Below, one piece after another: positions 13,299-25,560 of a DNA stretch of 64,000 bases; the first letter of the stretch is position 1, and each line of letters opens with the position of its first letter. The notes beneath the pieces are model-generated. The model was not told the DNA's origin and searched no databases. It worked only from the letters and a program-made list of their open reading frames with translations. The stretch is from contig CM082590.2 of NCBI GenBank assembly GCA_040954595.2, positions 3,100,001-3,164,000 on the forward strand, in the 5' to 3' direction. A program made the translations under genes and the position numbers. This stretch comes from Balanoglossus misakiensis (taxonomy: Eukaryota; Hemichordata).

Positions 13299-14325
13299 AT
13301 CATGGCCAAAATTATCAAAATATTTGGGTTATGTCCAGGCAGCAATAGTACTCATGTGTACAAAATCATGACTGTTGTGCTTTTTAACAAGAGACATATC
13401 CAAGTAGATCAAGGGTCATTGCCAAAATTATCAAAATATTTGGGTTATGTCCTGGCAACAATAAAACTCATGTGAACAAAATCATGACTGTTGTGCTTTT
13501 TAACAAGAGACATATCCAAGTAGATCAAGGGTCATTGCCAAAATGATCAAAATATATGGGTTGTGTCCTGGCAGCAATAAAACTCATGTAAACAAAATCA
13601 TGACTGTTGTGCTTTTTAACAAGAGACATATCCAAGTAGATCAAGGGTCATTGCCAAAATTATCAAAATATTTGGGTTATGTCCTGGCAGCAATAAAACT
13701 CATGTGAACAAAATCATGACTGTTGTGCTTTTTAACAAGAGACATATCCAAGTAGATCAAGGGTAGTTGCCAAAATTATCAAAATATTTGGGTTATGTCC
13801 AGGCAGCAATAGTACTCATGTGAACAAAATCATGACTGTTGTGCTTTTTAACAAGAGACATATCCAAGTAGATCAAGGGTCATTGCCAAAATTATCAAAA
13901 TATTTGGGTTATGTCCAGGCAGCAATAGTACTCATGTGAACAAAATCATGACTGTTGTGCTTTTTAACAAGAGGCATATCCAAGTAGATCAAGGGTCATT
14001 GCCAAAATTATCAAAATATTTGGGTTATGTCCTGGCAGCAGTAGTACTCATATGAACAAAATCACGACTGTTGTGCTTTTTAACAAGAGGCATATCCAAG
14101 TAGATCAAGGGTCATTGCCAAAATTATCAAAATATTTGGGTTATGTCCAGGCAGCAATAGTACTCATGTGAACAAAATCATGACTGTTGTGCTTTTTAAC
14201 AAGAGACATATCCAAGTAGATCAAGGGTCATTGCCAAAATTATCAAAATATTTGGGTTATGTCCTGGCAGCAGTAGTACTCATGTAAACAAAATCACGAC
14301 TGTTGTGCTTTTTAACAAGAGGCAT
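13299..14325. repeat. 116-bp satellite run, about 9 copies
   Basis: Monomers of both subtypes alternate. The run starts after 'gggaaagtagatcatggcc' and ends at 'gaggcatatcaacgtagaa', the standard exit sequence into the right part of the large unit. Confidence 0.88.
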
Positions 14326-15107
14326 ATCAACGTAGAATTAAGTTCTGAAAGATCTGGATCAAAAGACGAATGAAAGTTGCAAAAAAATTGTATAATTAAG
14401 TGTTGAAAAAATGGATGAAAGGACATGTGAAAGTTGATAAAAATTGTTTAACATATTTTGGTCTTATGGTGACTCGTATCCATAAAAAGGATTGGTGTGC
14501 TATCATTCAGTAGCCTTGAAATAGGAAATTTTAGTTTTTAATCGGAGTTCAGACAATCCAATTTGGCTTCAATAAGGTTTAACCAATCACAATTCACTTG
14601 AAAGCTTGATTAAAAAAGATTTTGGAAATCTTCATGAGTTTTTGAAAAAATCCATAATAAATCCAAATTCACATGACCACTATTAATATAATTGAAAAAA
14701 AATTGGAACGGCCAGTAAATTAGAACTTGATTGGCCCTGCAGTTTAGAAAAAAATGTCAACTTTTAGAGATTATCAGAAAATCCAATATGGCCCCCATGA
14801 AGAAGACCCAACTATAAGCAGCATTGGAGTGACCAAAGTGGTTAGCATGGTTCCAACAGAAAGCAAAGGCTGTATCTGTTATGGATGCTGAGAAATGGTA
14901 AGTAAGCCAGAGGTCACGCAAATTTGTGCCAACAAATTTTGACATCAAACTGATAAGTGTCCAACAAGAACCAAACTTCAAAGCTCAATTGGTTAACTTT
15001 AAATAGGATAAGTACATAACGATTGTGTTAAAGATTAATACTTCATTAGGTGTTCCAGTCCTCTAAATTTGAAAGCCGTATCTGCTGTGCATGGCAAGTT
15101 ATGGGAA

Positions 15108-15795
15108 AGTAGATCATGGCCAAAATTATCAAAATATTTGGGTTATGTCCAGGCAGCAATATAACTCATGTGTACAATATCATGACTGTTGTGCTTTTTA
15201 ACAAGAGACCTATCCAAGTAGATCAAGGGTCATTGCCAAAATTATCAAAATATTTTGGTTATGTCCTGGCAGCAATAAAACTCATGTGAACACAATAATG
15301 ACTGTTGTGCTTTTTAACAAGAGACATATCCAAGTAGATCAAGGGTCATTGCCAAAATTATCAAAATATTTGGGTTATGTCCTGGCAGCAATAAAACTCG
15401 TGTGAACACAATCATGACTGTTGTGCTTTTTAACAAGAGACATATCCAAGTAGATCAAGGGTCATTGCCAAAATTATCAAAATATTTTGGTTATGTCCTG
15501 GCAGCAATAGTACTCATGTGAACAAAATCATGACTGTTGTGCTTTTTAACAAGAGACATATCCAAGTAGATCAAGGGTCATTGCCAAAATTATCAAAATA
15601 TTTGGGTTATGTCCAGGCAGTAATAGTACTCATGTGAACAAAATCACGACTGTTGTGCTTTTTAACAAGAGACATATCCAAGTAGATCAAGGGTCATTGC
15701 CAAAATTATCAAAATATTTGGGTTATGTCCTGGCAGCAGTAGTACTCATGTAAACAAAATCACGACTGTTGTGCTTTTTAACAAGAGGCATATCA
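15108..15795. repeat. 116-bp satellite run, about 6 copies
   Basis: Same monomer and same entry and exit sequences as the 13.3 kb run. Some copies carry 'tattttggttatg' in place of 'tatttgggttatg', a variant shared with the next run at 16.6 kb, so the two runs look related by block duplication. Confidence 0.87.
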
Positions 15796-16576
15796 ACGTA
15801 GAATTAAGTTCTGAAAGATCTGGATCTAAAGACGAATGAAAGTTGCAAAAAAATTGTATAATTAAGTGTTGAAAAAATGGATGAAAGGACATGTGAAAGT
15901 TGATAAAAATTGTTTAACATATTTTGGTCTTATGGTGACTCGTATCCATAAAAAGGATTGGTGTGCTATCATTGAGTAGCCTTGAAATAGGAAATTTTAG
16001 TTTTTAATCGGAGTTCAGACAATCCAATTTGGCTTCAATAAGGTTTAACCAATCACAATTCACTTGAAAGCTTGATTAAAAAAGATTTTGGAAATCTTCA
16101 TGAGTTTTTGAAAAAATCCATAATAAATCCAAATTCACATGACCACTATTAATATAATTGAAAAAAAATTGGAACGGCCAGTAAATTAGAACTTGATTGG
16201 CCCTGCAGTTTAGAAAAAAATGTCAACTTTTAGAGATTATCAGAAAATCCAATATGGCCGCCATGAAGAAGACCCAACTATAAGCAGCATTGGAGTGACC
16301 AAAGTGGTTAGCATGGTTCCAACAGAATGCAAAGGCTGTATCTGTTATGGATGCTGAGAAATGGTAAGTAAGCCAGAGGTCACGCAAATTTGTGCCAACA
16401 AATTTTGACATCAAACTGATAAGTGTCCAACAAGAACCAAACTTCTAAGCTCAATTGGTTAACTTTAAATAGGATAAGTACATAACGATTGTGTTAAAGA
16501 TTAATACTTCATTAGGTGTTCCAGTCCTCTAAATTTGAAAGCCGTATCTGCTGTGCATGGCAAGTTATGGGAAAGT

Positions 16577-17622
16577 AGATCATGGCCAAAATTATCAAAA
16601 TATTTGGGTTATGTCCAGGCAGCAATAGTACTCATGTGTACAATATCATGACTGTTGTGCTTTTTAACAAGAGACATATCCAAGTAGATCAAGGGTCATG
16701 GCCAAAATTATCAAAATATTTGGGTTATGTCCTGGCAGCAATATAACTCATGTGAACAAAATCATGACTGTTGTGCTTTTTAACAAGAGACCTATCCAAG
16801 TAGATCAAGGGTCATTGCCAAAATTATCAAAATATTTTGGTTATGTCCTGGCAGCAATAAAACTCATGTGAACACAATAATGACTGTTGTGCTTTTTAAC
16901 AAGAGACATATCCAAGTAGATCAAGGGTCATTGCCAAAATTATCAAAATATTTGGGTTATGTCCTGGCAGCAATAAAACTCGTGTGAACACAATCATGAC
17001 TGTTGTGCTTTTTAACAAGAGACATATCCAAGTAGATCAAGGGTCATTGCCAAAATTATCAAAATATTTGGGTTATGTCCTGGCAGCAATAAAACTCATG
17101 TGAACACAATCATGACTGTTGTGCTTTTTAACAAGAGGCATATCCAAGTAGATCAAGGATCATTGCCAACATTATCAAAATATGTAGGTTATGTCCAGGC
17201 AGCAATAAAACTCATGTGAACACAATTATGACTGTTGTGTTTTTTAACAAGAGACATATCCAAGTAGATCAAGGGTCATTGCCAAAATTATCAAAATATT
17301 TTGGTTATGTCCTGGCAGCAATAAAACTCATGTGAACAAAATCATGACTGTTGTGCTTTTTAACAAGAGACATATCCAAGTAGATCAAGGGTCATCGCCA
17401 AAATTATCAAAATATTTGGGTTATGTCCTGGCAGCAATAAAACTCATGTGAACACAATTATGACTGTTGTGCTTTTTAACAAGACTAGAGACATATCCAA
17501 GTAGAACAAGGGTCATTGCCAAAATTATCAAAATATTTGGGTTATGTCCTGGCAGCAATAAAACTCATGTGAACACAATCATGACTGTTGTGCTTTTTAA
17601 CAAGAGACATATCCAAGTACAA
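16577..17622. repeat. 116-bp satellite run, about 9 copies
   Basis: Last monomer run before the array ends. It shares the 'tattttggttatg' and 'gtgaacacaat' variants with the run at 15.1 kb. The final copy leaves the monomer at 'caagtacaattcagttc'. Confidence 0.87.
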
Positions 17623-18142
17623 TTCAGTTCTAACAAATCTGAATCAAAGGACATGTGAAATTTGCCAAAAAATGTAACATATTCTATACATATGGTGACT
17701 CGTATCAATAAAATGAATGTGTGCTTTAAATGAGTAGGCTAGAAATAGGAAATCTTTGTCTTTAATTAGAGTTCAGAAAGTCCAATTTGGCTCCAATAAG
17801 GTTTAACTAATCACAATACACTTGAAAACTTGATTACAAAAAGATTTTGGAAATGTTAAATGAGATTTTTCAACAATCCATAATGAATCCAAAGTCGCAT
17901 GACCACTAACAATATTATTGAAAAAAATTGGAAGGGACAGTAAATTAGAACTTGATTGGCCATGTAGTTTTGAAAAAATGTCAACTTTAAGAGGTTATCA
18001 GAAAATCCAATATGGCCAACATGAAGAAGACAATTAAAGGAACATGCAACATTACAGGGGCCAAAGCAGTTAGCATGGTTCCAACAGAAAGCAAACTCTG
18101 TATCTGTTGTGGATGGCTAGAAATGGTAAGCCAGAGGTCACT

Positions 18143-19578
18143 ATGTCTATGTATAATTAACTTCTTAAAACATAGCGTATAGGAAACTGTTGTGCCATTT
18201 GGGGATTACACAGATTTTAGGTATTCACCAGAATTAAATCGCGGGCGACATTGGCAAGCATATATGGCAAAAATATTCAAATACTATGGAAACATAAAAA
18301 AATTCACCATGCTCAATCAAGTGTTATGTGTCACTGCAATCTTACAAGCAGCACTAAAAAAACAGATTTTTGTCCAAAAACTGTCTGTAAAATACATGCG
18401 AGTATGACAAGCTAATTAGTCCAATCAGACAGAGGCATTCACTGACCTACCACCAGTTTATAATAAAATAACCGGTGGTCTCTGTAACAGCTGGACCACA
18501 ACTGATTTTTGTCCAAAAACTGTCTGTAAAATATATGCGAGTATGACAAGCTAATTAGTCCAATCAGACAGAGGCATTCACTGACCTACCACCAGTTTAT
18601 AATAAAATAGCCGGTGGTCTCTGTAACAGCTGGACCGGTAAAATTATATAAGGCTGTTTATTTTACTGATAAAAAATTTTATAGGTCTTTGTAGGTTATA
18701 ATAAAGAAAATTATCAAAATCGGTTCACCAGTTTTCAAGGTACAAAAGCATCAAAAAATACTGATATTCTCAAGTATCTTCAACATTTTTCAAAAAATTA
18801 TGCATGATTCACAGAAGAATACTTCTTTCAGTTTTACAGGAGATCATCTAAACTTGTAAAGAAAATCTCTCTATTTTTTGCATGGCACCATGGGAAATAT
18901 GAAATTTTGCAATGTTTGATGTTCCGTGTCTCAATCATAGTTGATCTAATTGTAACGAAATTTTCAGAATATATTACAATATATGTGCAGATACAGATAG
19001 TGACTTCAGTTTTTGATATCTGGATTACAATTTAAATTCCCAGGTGCTCAAAAAAGGAAAAACCTAGCATTTTACCATTGCAAATGGGCGGCCATATTGG
19101 ATTGATATTTCATTAGATGGCAATATCTGTTTATACACTGCAATTTGCTGAAAATCAGTTCAATCACTGTAGTGAGTGGAAATATTTAAATTCTTGTGTA
19201 TTTTGAGCAATAATACTACTACCAAAAATATTTTATACAGTTACTTCTGGACAGCAAAAATTGCCATCATTCAAGTCAAACTCTCAGATCGGCCCTTTTG
19301 CTTGCCTGTGTTGGGCAGATATCAAAAGTGGAGAAAGTTGGATAGTGTAATGTCTACATGTATTTGTACTATCCTTGTAGTCTATTAACATTTACACGAT
19401 TTTCATATTAATTTTGGTATGATATGCATGGAAAGACTGGCTGGCTATAAATCATAAAACTGAACGTCCTTGCACCATACAGTTTTTACTGCATACACAT
19501 GTAGTTTAAGCAAACTGTGTATTTCATGTATTCCACTTTTCTGCCTTCCTTGCTGGCTTTCTCCATTTATTTTCTTAC
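18143..19578. other. Unique-looking non-coding stretch
   Basis: It begins where the satellite array stops. I see no credible coding frame; the short open frames here are under 75 codons and lack motifs or splice context. The only structure is the tandem duplication at 18365-18636. Confidence 0.5.
18365..18636. repeat. 139-bp tandem duplication
   Basis: 'gatttttgtccaaaaactg' starts at 18365 and again at 18504. Both copies end 'ctgtaacagctggacc' and differ at only a few bases, such as aaccggtgg versus agccggtgg. Each copy also contains the short inverted pair 'accaccagt'/'accggtggt'. Confidence 0.88.
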
Positions 19579-19798
19579 TGTTTCTTTGTAACATTACTGA
19601 TTTTTTTTTCTGGTAATTCAATTTCTGGCTGAAATAAATGTACTAGAGCTGGTAAGGTTTCCTGAACATTAATCCCTGTATCTTGAAGGCAGGTGTGCAA
19701 GTTCATATAAAGTTCATTGGTTAAAGGAATATTATGAGCTGATAAATCTTCTAAGCTCTTCTTTCTGGCTAGAAGGTCTGCTATATTATCGAATACTC
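19579..19798 (-). CDS. Candidate internal exon of unknown protein
   Basis: On the minus strand about 72 codons read without a stop, between an AG at about 19799-19800 and a GTAAGA donor at 19573-19578. The predicted peptide contains LLARKKSLEDLSAHNIPLTN followed by ELYMNLHTCLQDTGINVQET. Its balanced, helix-like composition looks protein-coding, unlike the surrounding DNA. It has no start codon, which fits an internal exon or a fragment. I do not recognise the family and see no neighbouring exons with confidence. It could be a relic of a mobile-element protein. Confidence 0.3.
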
Positions 19799-20479
19799 TT
19801 TATGCTACTTCCATAATGTTGCCTGTGCAAATTAACAATCAAAGTACCCACTTGCTAGACAATTGTAAGACAAACATTTTTGTTGGGTAATTACAGAATA
19901 ATTATTTTAATTCCATGCATACTCTACCTAAACACAAATTAGAATATATAACTGAAATTATAATTATACACAGGTCTATGAAATGCAAAGAAAATGTATT
20001 TCTAGGAAAGAACACCCATGGGCATTCAGCTCTAAGCAGATAACATCAGTCACTTTGAAGACATGTCACTTCCCAGACTTGACTAAACAAACTTCCAACC
20101 CTGAAGTGAAACGCATCTCCGAGTTGCATACACAATATGATCATATAATGTTAGATATTTATCATGGTTTAAGTGAAAACAAATTAGGAGATGTAAACAC
20201 CCCTGCCATTTATTCAGTGCCATATAATGCTGCCATTATGCACATATTGACTCTAGCCACTTTCCCAGTGGGAGGAAAAAGACTTTAATGGACACCAAGC
20301 GGGAAGAAACGAAAGTTACTAAGTTTTTGGCATTTCATTTTTATTTGTGAGATCGAGAAATTAAAATATGACAAGTTTAGAAAATAATCAGATTACACAG
20401 TATGTCCCAGTTCGTATGGCGGCCATATTGGATTCTGAACTCTCTAGTGATATAAACATATAGTGTACTTGGCGAGTCT
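19799..20479. other. No clear gene
   Basis: A plus-strand open frame of 101 codons (19983-20288) is present, with no recognisable motif and no convincing splice or regulatory context. I do not call it a gene. Confidence 0.4.
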
Positions 20480-21000
20480 CAGTATAGGGAAATCAACACA
20501 ATCAGACAAAACTTGGGTTACCCATTGCAATAATACTATCAAATTTCAAAGCAATCCCATATGCAGTTTCAGAAAAATCAGTATTTTCACCAAAATTGTA
20601 CAATATCTTACGTCAATCGCTTCAGGGAACATGCCTACCAAAGCTCAAGGCAATCTGACAATCAGTTTGAAAGAAAATAATTTTTAATGAAAAATTCCAA
20701 AACTATCACACACAAAACGCAAATATGCATATTTCAAGTATTTTTCTAAAACATCTCACTTAATTATTCCCAAGGAACAACCCTGCAAAATTTGAAAGCA
20801 ATCTGACAAGCAGTTTTAGATAAAACAATTTTTGACCAAAAAAGACAAAAAATTCTACAAAATTATAAATATGCACATTTTTCATCAACCAGGTTTTCAT
20901 CAAATGGGACCATATATCCAAATGTATGCTTCAAAGCAACACGACTCTCAGAGAAAAAAATGCTTGTCACCCTGGTCAAAAATTTGGTTTTACTAAAACA
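20480..21000. repeat. Degenerate core-repeat cluster
   Basis: Imperfect repeats of the phrase 'gcctaccaaagctcaaggc ... caatctgacaa ... gtttgaaagaaaa', then 'tttttgaccaaaa' and 'aaatatgcatat'. The same phrase recurs at 23.2-23.7, 24.0-24.6 and, inverted, 45.9-46.3 kb. It is a diverged tandem repeat, probably the core of an old non-autonomous element. Confidence 0.6.
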
Positions 21001-21299
21001 TCAAATCGGTTATCTCTCAAAGCTAAAAGGGTTATCACCAAACAGATTACAATTTTCTTTACTTGTGGTGGTTTTGGTTTTATCGGTTTGCCCAATAAAA
21101 ATTAGGATAATTGTTTAAGTATGCCAACAGTGAGGTGGAAATCACACCAGAAAAGCGAAAATACGCCAACAACATGTAAACAGTAAAATGTTACGAAAAA
21201 ACAAACAGAAAAGCGAAAATACACCAACCACGTTTAAACCGTAAAATTAAAAAAAAATGCAAACACTGGCTCTACGTGCGCTTAGGCAAGAGGCCTAGC

Positions 21300-22700
21300 A
21301 ATAAAATTCTCACAGAGTATAACCCTATAAATATGTCTAGACTTTCTCGATTATGACCTCAGGGTCAGCAGCGAAGCCATACACAGAATGGCCGAGAGGC
21401 ATGGCTAGCTGCACGCCCGTAGCTCGGATTTTTTTCTGGAATAAGACCTACTTCTGTTCAACTACAAGGTGTTGAACGGATAGCTGCAAATCACCTAATA
21501 CCAGACTAAACAATCGAGCGACGGTAACGTAGCTACATAGGCTATGGTACTAAAAGCAATGACTGGATTATGAGCCTACCGAAAAGACGTCTTGATCCCG
21601 CGGCAGTAAGAAGGAAAGTGGTCGAAACCCGGCGTCGCACACCGGAAACGGGTCAATGATCACCTGTTGTTATGGAGAGTGGGACTTGTTACCCAATCAC
21701 AGACCATAGTTAGCATTACGACACACTAATGAATATGCATACATGCTATAGCTGCATATTTTATTATTTTAGAACGCACTGGAACATGCTCGCATTCGAA
21801 GGAATATTCCATTTGTATATGCAAATAGCAAACCTATGTTCTCGAGTGTGAGTGCACCATTGTCTCAGGGGGGTGGCTCACGTCCCAAAGAACAGGGGGT
21901 AATTTTCTACCACAGCCGCGCATTTCAAACCGAGCAAGCAAACTGCTAACTTCCGTTGTCTGGGCAACATTTTGATGTGCGTTAAGTTTTGCACCTATTC
22001 GACTTTGAGGAAACAGACCTATAATACTTCCTAATGTGGTTCTCTTTCTGGGTCATTTTGTTGGTCCAACCACGATCCACGAGATCGTAAACTGCTTGGA
22101 TTAGGGCGCGTTAGGAAGCTGCAGCTGCGGCCGCAGGTCAAGTCGGTGTGTGTTGTATTTAACAAACATGGTGAATGTGTTCGGCACAGCAACATGCTCG
22201 CTCTACCCACAGCCACTGTACCGTACTGTCGATCGTTTCCATGTCTGTTTCACGCTCGCTCTTTATAATGCCCTTATCACGCCTCCCGTATTGTGTTCAT
22301 GATATGACAGTCCCACTAATCTGACAACACGCTCGCTTTTATTATGTCAATTTGTCCCGTTCGCTAGCACTGCGTTCAGGCCTGCATTCACCATTAACAG
22401 ACTATCCCATTCGCCAACTTTACTGAACTACAAAGTGAAGAACCAGTTTGCGTCTTGGCCGAAACAACCGGGGTCATGGAAATTAAAGGCCGAACCGAGA
22501 AGATTAAGTGCCATTCCCGAAGTAACGACCAACCAATGTTTACAGAGAAATCAGATGACATCAAATAGCGGAGTTCTTATCCTGTCGGGATGCGTTTACC
22601 TCGGAATCGGCGAAGCTTTTTTGTCGTCGAGTTTGATTTCATGGACGATGCAGTCTAGTTATTTGATGATCCATAATTGATATTTTTTTTTGGGGGGGGG
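21300..22700. promoter_or_regulatory. Locally GC- and CpG-richer block, possible promoter
   Basis: CpG dinucleotides and GC-rich words ('cgcggcagtaag', 'aacccggcgtcgc', 'gcggccgcagg') cluster here, whereas the flanks are strongly AT-rich. The block ends at a short poly-T/poly-G tract near 22683-22702. Such islands often mark promoters in animal genomes, but I see no convincing first exon on either strand. An 81-codon plus-strand frame at 22435-22680 has no recognised motif. Confidence 0.3.
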
Positions 22701-23149
22701 GGTCCTGGTGTCGATAATTCGAGGCAGGAGAAGAAATGTGCCGCCAGCGCAAATTGCCGTTTTTCTCGCTCTGTTTAGTCGATTTTGACAACTTCAAAAG
22801 TATTAAACTTCACTCTGCGTTGGTCGAGAGGTCTTAAATTTTACCCATCCAACAAAACAAACGTTTGTAGTCAATAAAGTGTTCTTGGCGGGAATTAAAA
22901 TTGATTCAATGCAATTCAAGTTTGAATTTGATCAAATTTTCTAAATATAGATAAATCGACAGGCCAACACTGTCCATGCACCAAAAAGAACAGCTGGTCG
23001 CGGAGATGAATTTTGTTTTTGTATATAACAAAATACCCTACAAAATATAAAAGTTCCGAATTACCTATAATTTGATTCCATTATAATTCCAATACTATTA
23101 ACTCAATTTTAGAGTAATACACTGGGAACTATTATTTTTCAAAATTGGA

Positions 23150-23690
23150 AAATATGCCCCCAAAATACAAGATATTGCCAACAAAAAGCATTGACACTTT
23201 CATCATTGGTTTTGTAAATTATCATGACAACGCACCCAGGAACCTTTAAATCAAATTTGAAAGCAATGGAGTAGAGGGTTCTGAGAAAGAGTTTTGACCA
23301 AAAATGGCAAAAATCACCCCAAAAATATAATATTAAATTCTTCTAGTTGATTTGACAAACATACATGCAAATTTCCAAAGCAATCTATGAGCTGTTTTAC
23401 ATTTAAAAAATGATCAAAAAGGTAAAAATTGCTCGCAAATTTTGCAGCAATTTAAACAAAACTTTAGTAACTCAGATCACCTATATGAAGCTCCATACTA
23501 AATTTCAAAGAGGTGGGCTGATTAATTCCAGAAAGGTAGTTTTTTTACAAAAATGTAGAAAAAGACAAACAAATGCGAAAAATAGAAAATTCAAAGTATT
23601 ACCTCAAAACATACAGAATCATTATGACCAGGGGTTGCTGAGTTTCTGAGTTTTGACCAAATTAAGGTTTTTCCCAGAAAATTTGCATAT
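23150..23690. repeat. Degenerate core-repeat cluster
   Basis: Two to three diverged copies of the core phrase: 'tttgaaagcaatggag', 'gttttgaccaaaaatggca', 'tttccaaagcaatctatga'. It is in the same orientation as the clusters at 20.5 and 24.1 kb. Confidence 0.55.
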
Positions 23691-24039
23691 TTTTGGCAAT
23701 GTCAACTTCGTTTGAACAAACTCCCATCTACAACCCGGTATGCATCTACACACCAAATATCGAGGTTGTACGCGTAGCAGTCTTCAAGTTTTTGATGTGG
23801 ATGGACATACTCCCATACATCCATACAGATGCAACGTACCGATCTCATAAGGTCCCACTGGAATATACCAATACAAATGTGACATAAACACTTGACTTGC
23901 GGGCGCTGTTACTCCTCAATGAAAGCAGATAACGCGACACAAACTGGTCATTTTTTTCAAACTTGTGCTATAAGTAATATGTGTGACCAACTCTATGACT
24001 TAAGTTTTTGTTAATGACCTAATACCAAACAAATAGATA

Positions 24040-24600
24040 TGATCTAATTTAAAAAAACTGTCCCAAAACTGCCAAACACAAAAATGCAAACATCACCAAA
24101 ATTATACAATATCTTACTTCGATGAGAACATGCTTACCAAAGTTCAAAGCAATCTGACAAGTGGTTTCAACGAGAAAATCACAAGTTACCTCAAGAACAC
24201 AAATAAGCAAATTTCAACAAAATTTTCAAACAACTTACAATTGCTTAACCCTGAGAACATGCCTACCAATTCCCAAAGCAATCTGACAAGCACGAGGTTT
24301 CAGAGAAAACGATTTTTGACCAAAAATTGCAAAATTTGGCTCATAATTACAAATGTGCAAACTTTGCAACAATTACACCTATAGGAAGATTTATACTAAA
24401 TGTTAAAGAAATCAGCCAATTACTTTCATAGAAAATATTTTACCATTGTGTTAAAAGACAAAACATTCATAAAAAGTAGACAATTCACGATGTTAGCTTA
24501 GAACTTATATAGCTCTATGATCTTGGCATAAGAAACATGCATACCACTTTTCAAAGCAATCTGACCAGTAGTTCCCAGCTAACAACTGAGAACAGAATAG
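24040..24600. repeat. Degenerate core-repeat cluster, about 4 copies
   Basis: Clearest example of this family: 'accaaagttcaaagcaatc' at about 24136, 'caattcccaaagcaatctg' at about 24267 and 'cttttcaaagcaatctgac' at about 24548, with 'cgatttttgaccaaaaatt' between. The spacing of the first two is about 130 bp. Confidence 0.6.
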
Positions 24601-25238
24601 CCAAAATCATCACCAGCGCCTAACACTACATTTGATTTTAATCAGATGAAAAAGGGAAGTAAGCAGACCATTTGTTGGAGCGGCTGATCCTCACCTGAAA
24701 TCAAAGAGACAGACAAAAGCACTCATTTTATCAGAATATTTATTTTATGTATGCAAAAATCCTAACATGATATCTCTGTCTACCTGTTTATCCTGATAGG
24801 AAAATTGTTAGAATAAAAATATCAAAGATATTTCTTCCTAACGCTGCATACACTATGTACATACTCTAGCAGTCTTGAAAGTACACTGAAATGTTTGTCA
24901 AAAGCTCTTCTTAAAAACTGCATAACATACCAAACTTTCAGTACAATATAAGCAATATCCGGAAAAAAATTAAACCAACTTAGCATCTTATGCAAAATGA
25001 AAGAAATTGAGGAATCGTGTCCCCCCTTCCCTTCAGCACTATACATGATTCTACAGCCTCAAGGTGTCATTCTTCACACAAACATAAAATGAATGGCTGA
25101 AATTCTAGAAATGTAGAAACAATGACATGTGAATATTGTTATTAAAAATGTGATTTTAATCGTTTGGCAACTATGGTCACTTCCTAATAATTGACTATAT
25201 TTCTTAACATGCATCTAATAGTTTGATTCTACCATGCT
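24601..25238. other. No gene seen
   Basis: AT-rich sequence without a credible reading frame, splice pair or strong repeat structure. Confidence 0.4.
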
Positions 25239-25560
25239 TGTCACGGATTTTGCCGATCACCAAACACAAAACACAACAAAATGGTTTAACAGTTTCACAA
25301 GCCATATGCCTAAAACAGGGACATCATCAGTTCATATGTATGGCCAGTCTGGCTACAGAGGTGAACTGACTATGTATATGCATGGGATTCTTTTATATCC
25401 CTTTGGTCACGTGACCAGTTTATATATTTTCTGCTATTTCCCCAAGGGATTCATAGTCGATTCTATTTTCTTATCACCTGACGGATTCTGGCGAATCATG
25501 ACACAGTGTTAGCATGAGGTATGTTATAAATACAGATATTACATACATACCGGTATTCAA
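25239..25560 (-). mobile_element. Diverged solo LTR related to the Gypsy element at 36-44 kb
   Basis: It begins 'tgtcacgg', as does the plus-strand edge of the full element's LTRs, and shares 'tctggctacagaggtgaact', the TATA-containing 'cttttata', and a tail resembling 'acatacatacagatata'. The rest is diverged. No internal Gag or Pol sequence follows, so it is a solo LTR or fragment. The right boundary is approximate. Confidence 0.5.

Larger units (their letters stand above)
1..18142. repeat. Higher-order satellite array of about twelve nested units
   Basis: A block containing 'atccaatatggcc' recurs at about 217, 1117, 3818, 4849, 5751, 8949, 10130, 12067, 12970, 14786, 16250 and 18010. The two shortest spacings are near 900 bp; longer ones come from extra 116-bp monomers or an inserted element. 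Each unit runs through the same landmarks: 'ccaatcacaattcacttga', 'aagaagac', 'ggttccaacagaaag', 'attaggtgttccagtcct', then 116-bp monomers, then 'gactcgtatccataaaa'. Short open frames of 60-120 codons recur in each unit, but they are the same repeat read in shifted versions, with no conserved protein motif. The array stops abruptly near 18142. Confidence 0.9.

Noticed and set aside
1-18142. Many 60-120 codon open frames on both strands (for example 5555-5917 minus)
   Set aside because: They repeat with the satellite period in shifted, variably broken forms and carry no recognised motif, splice context or codon constraint.
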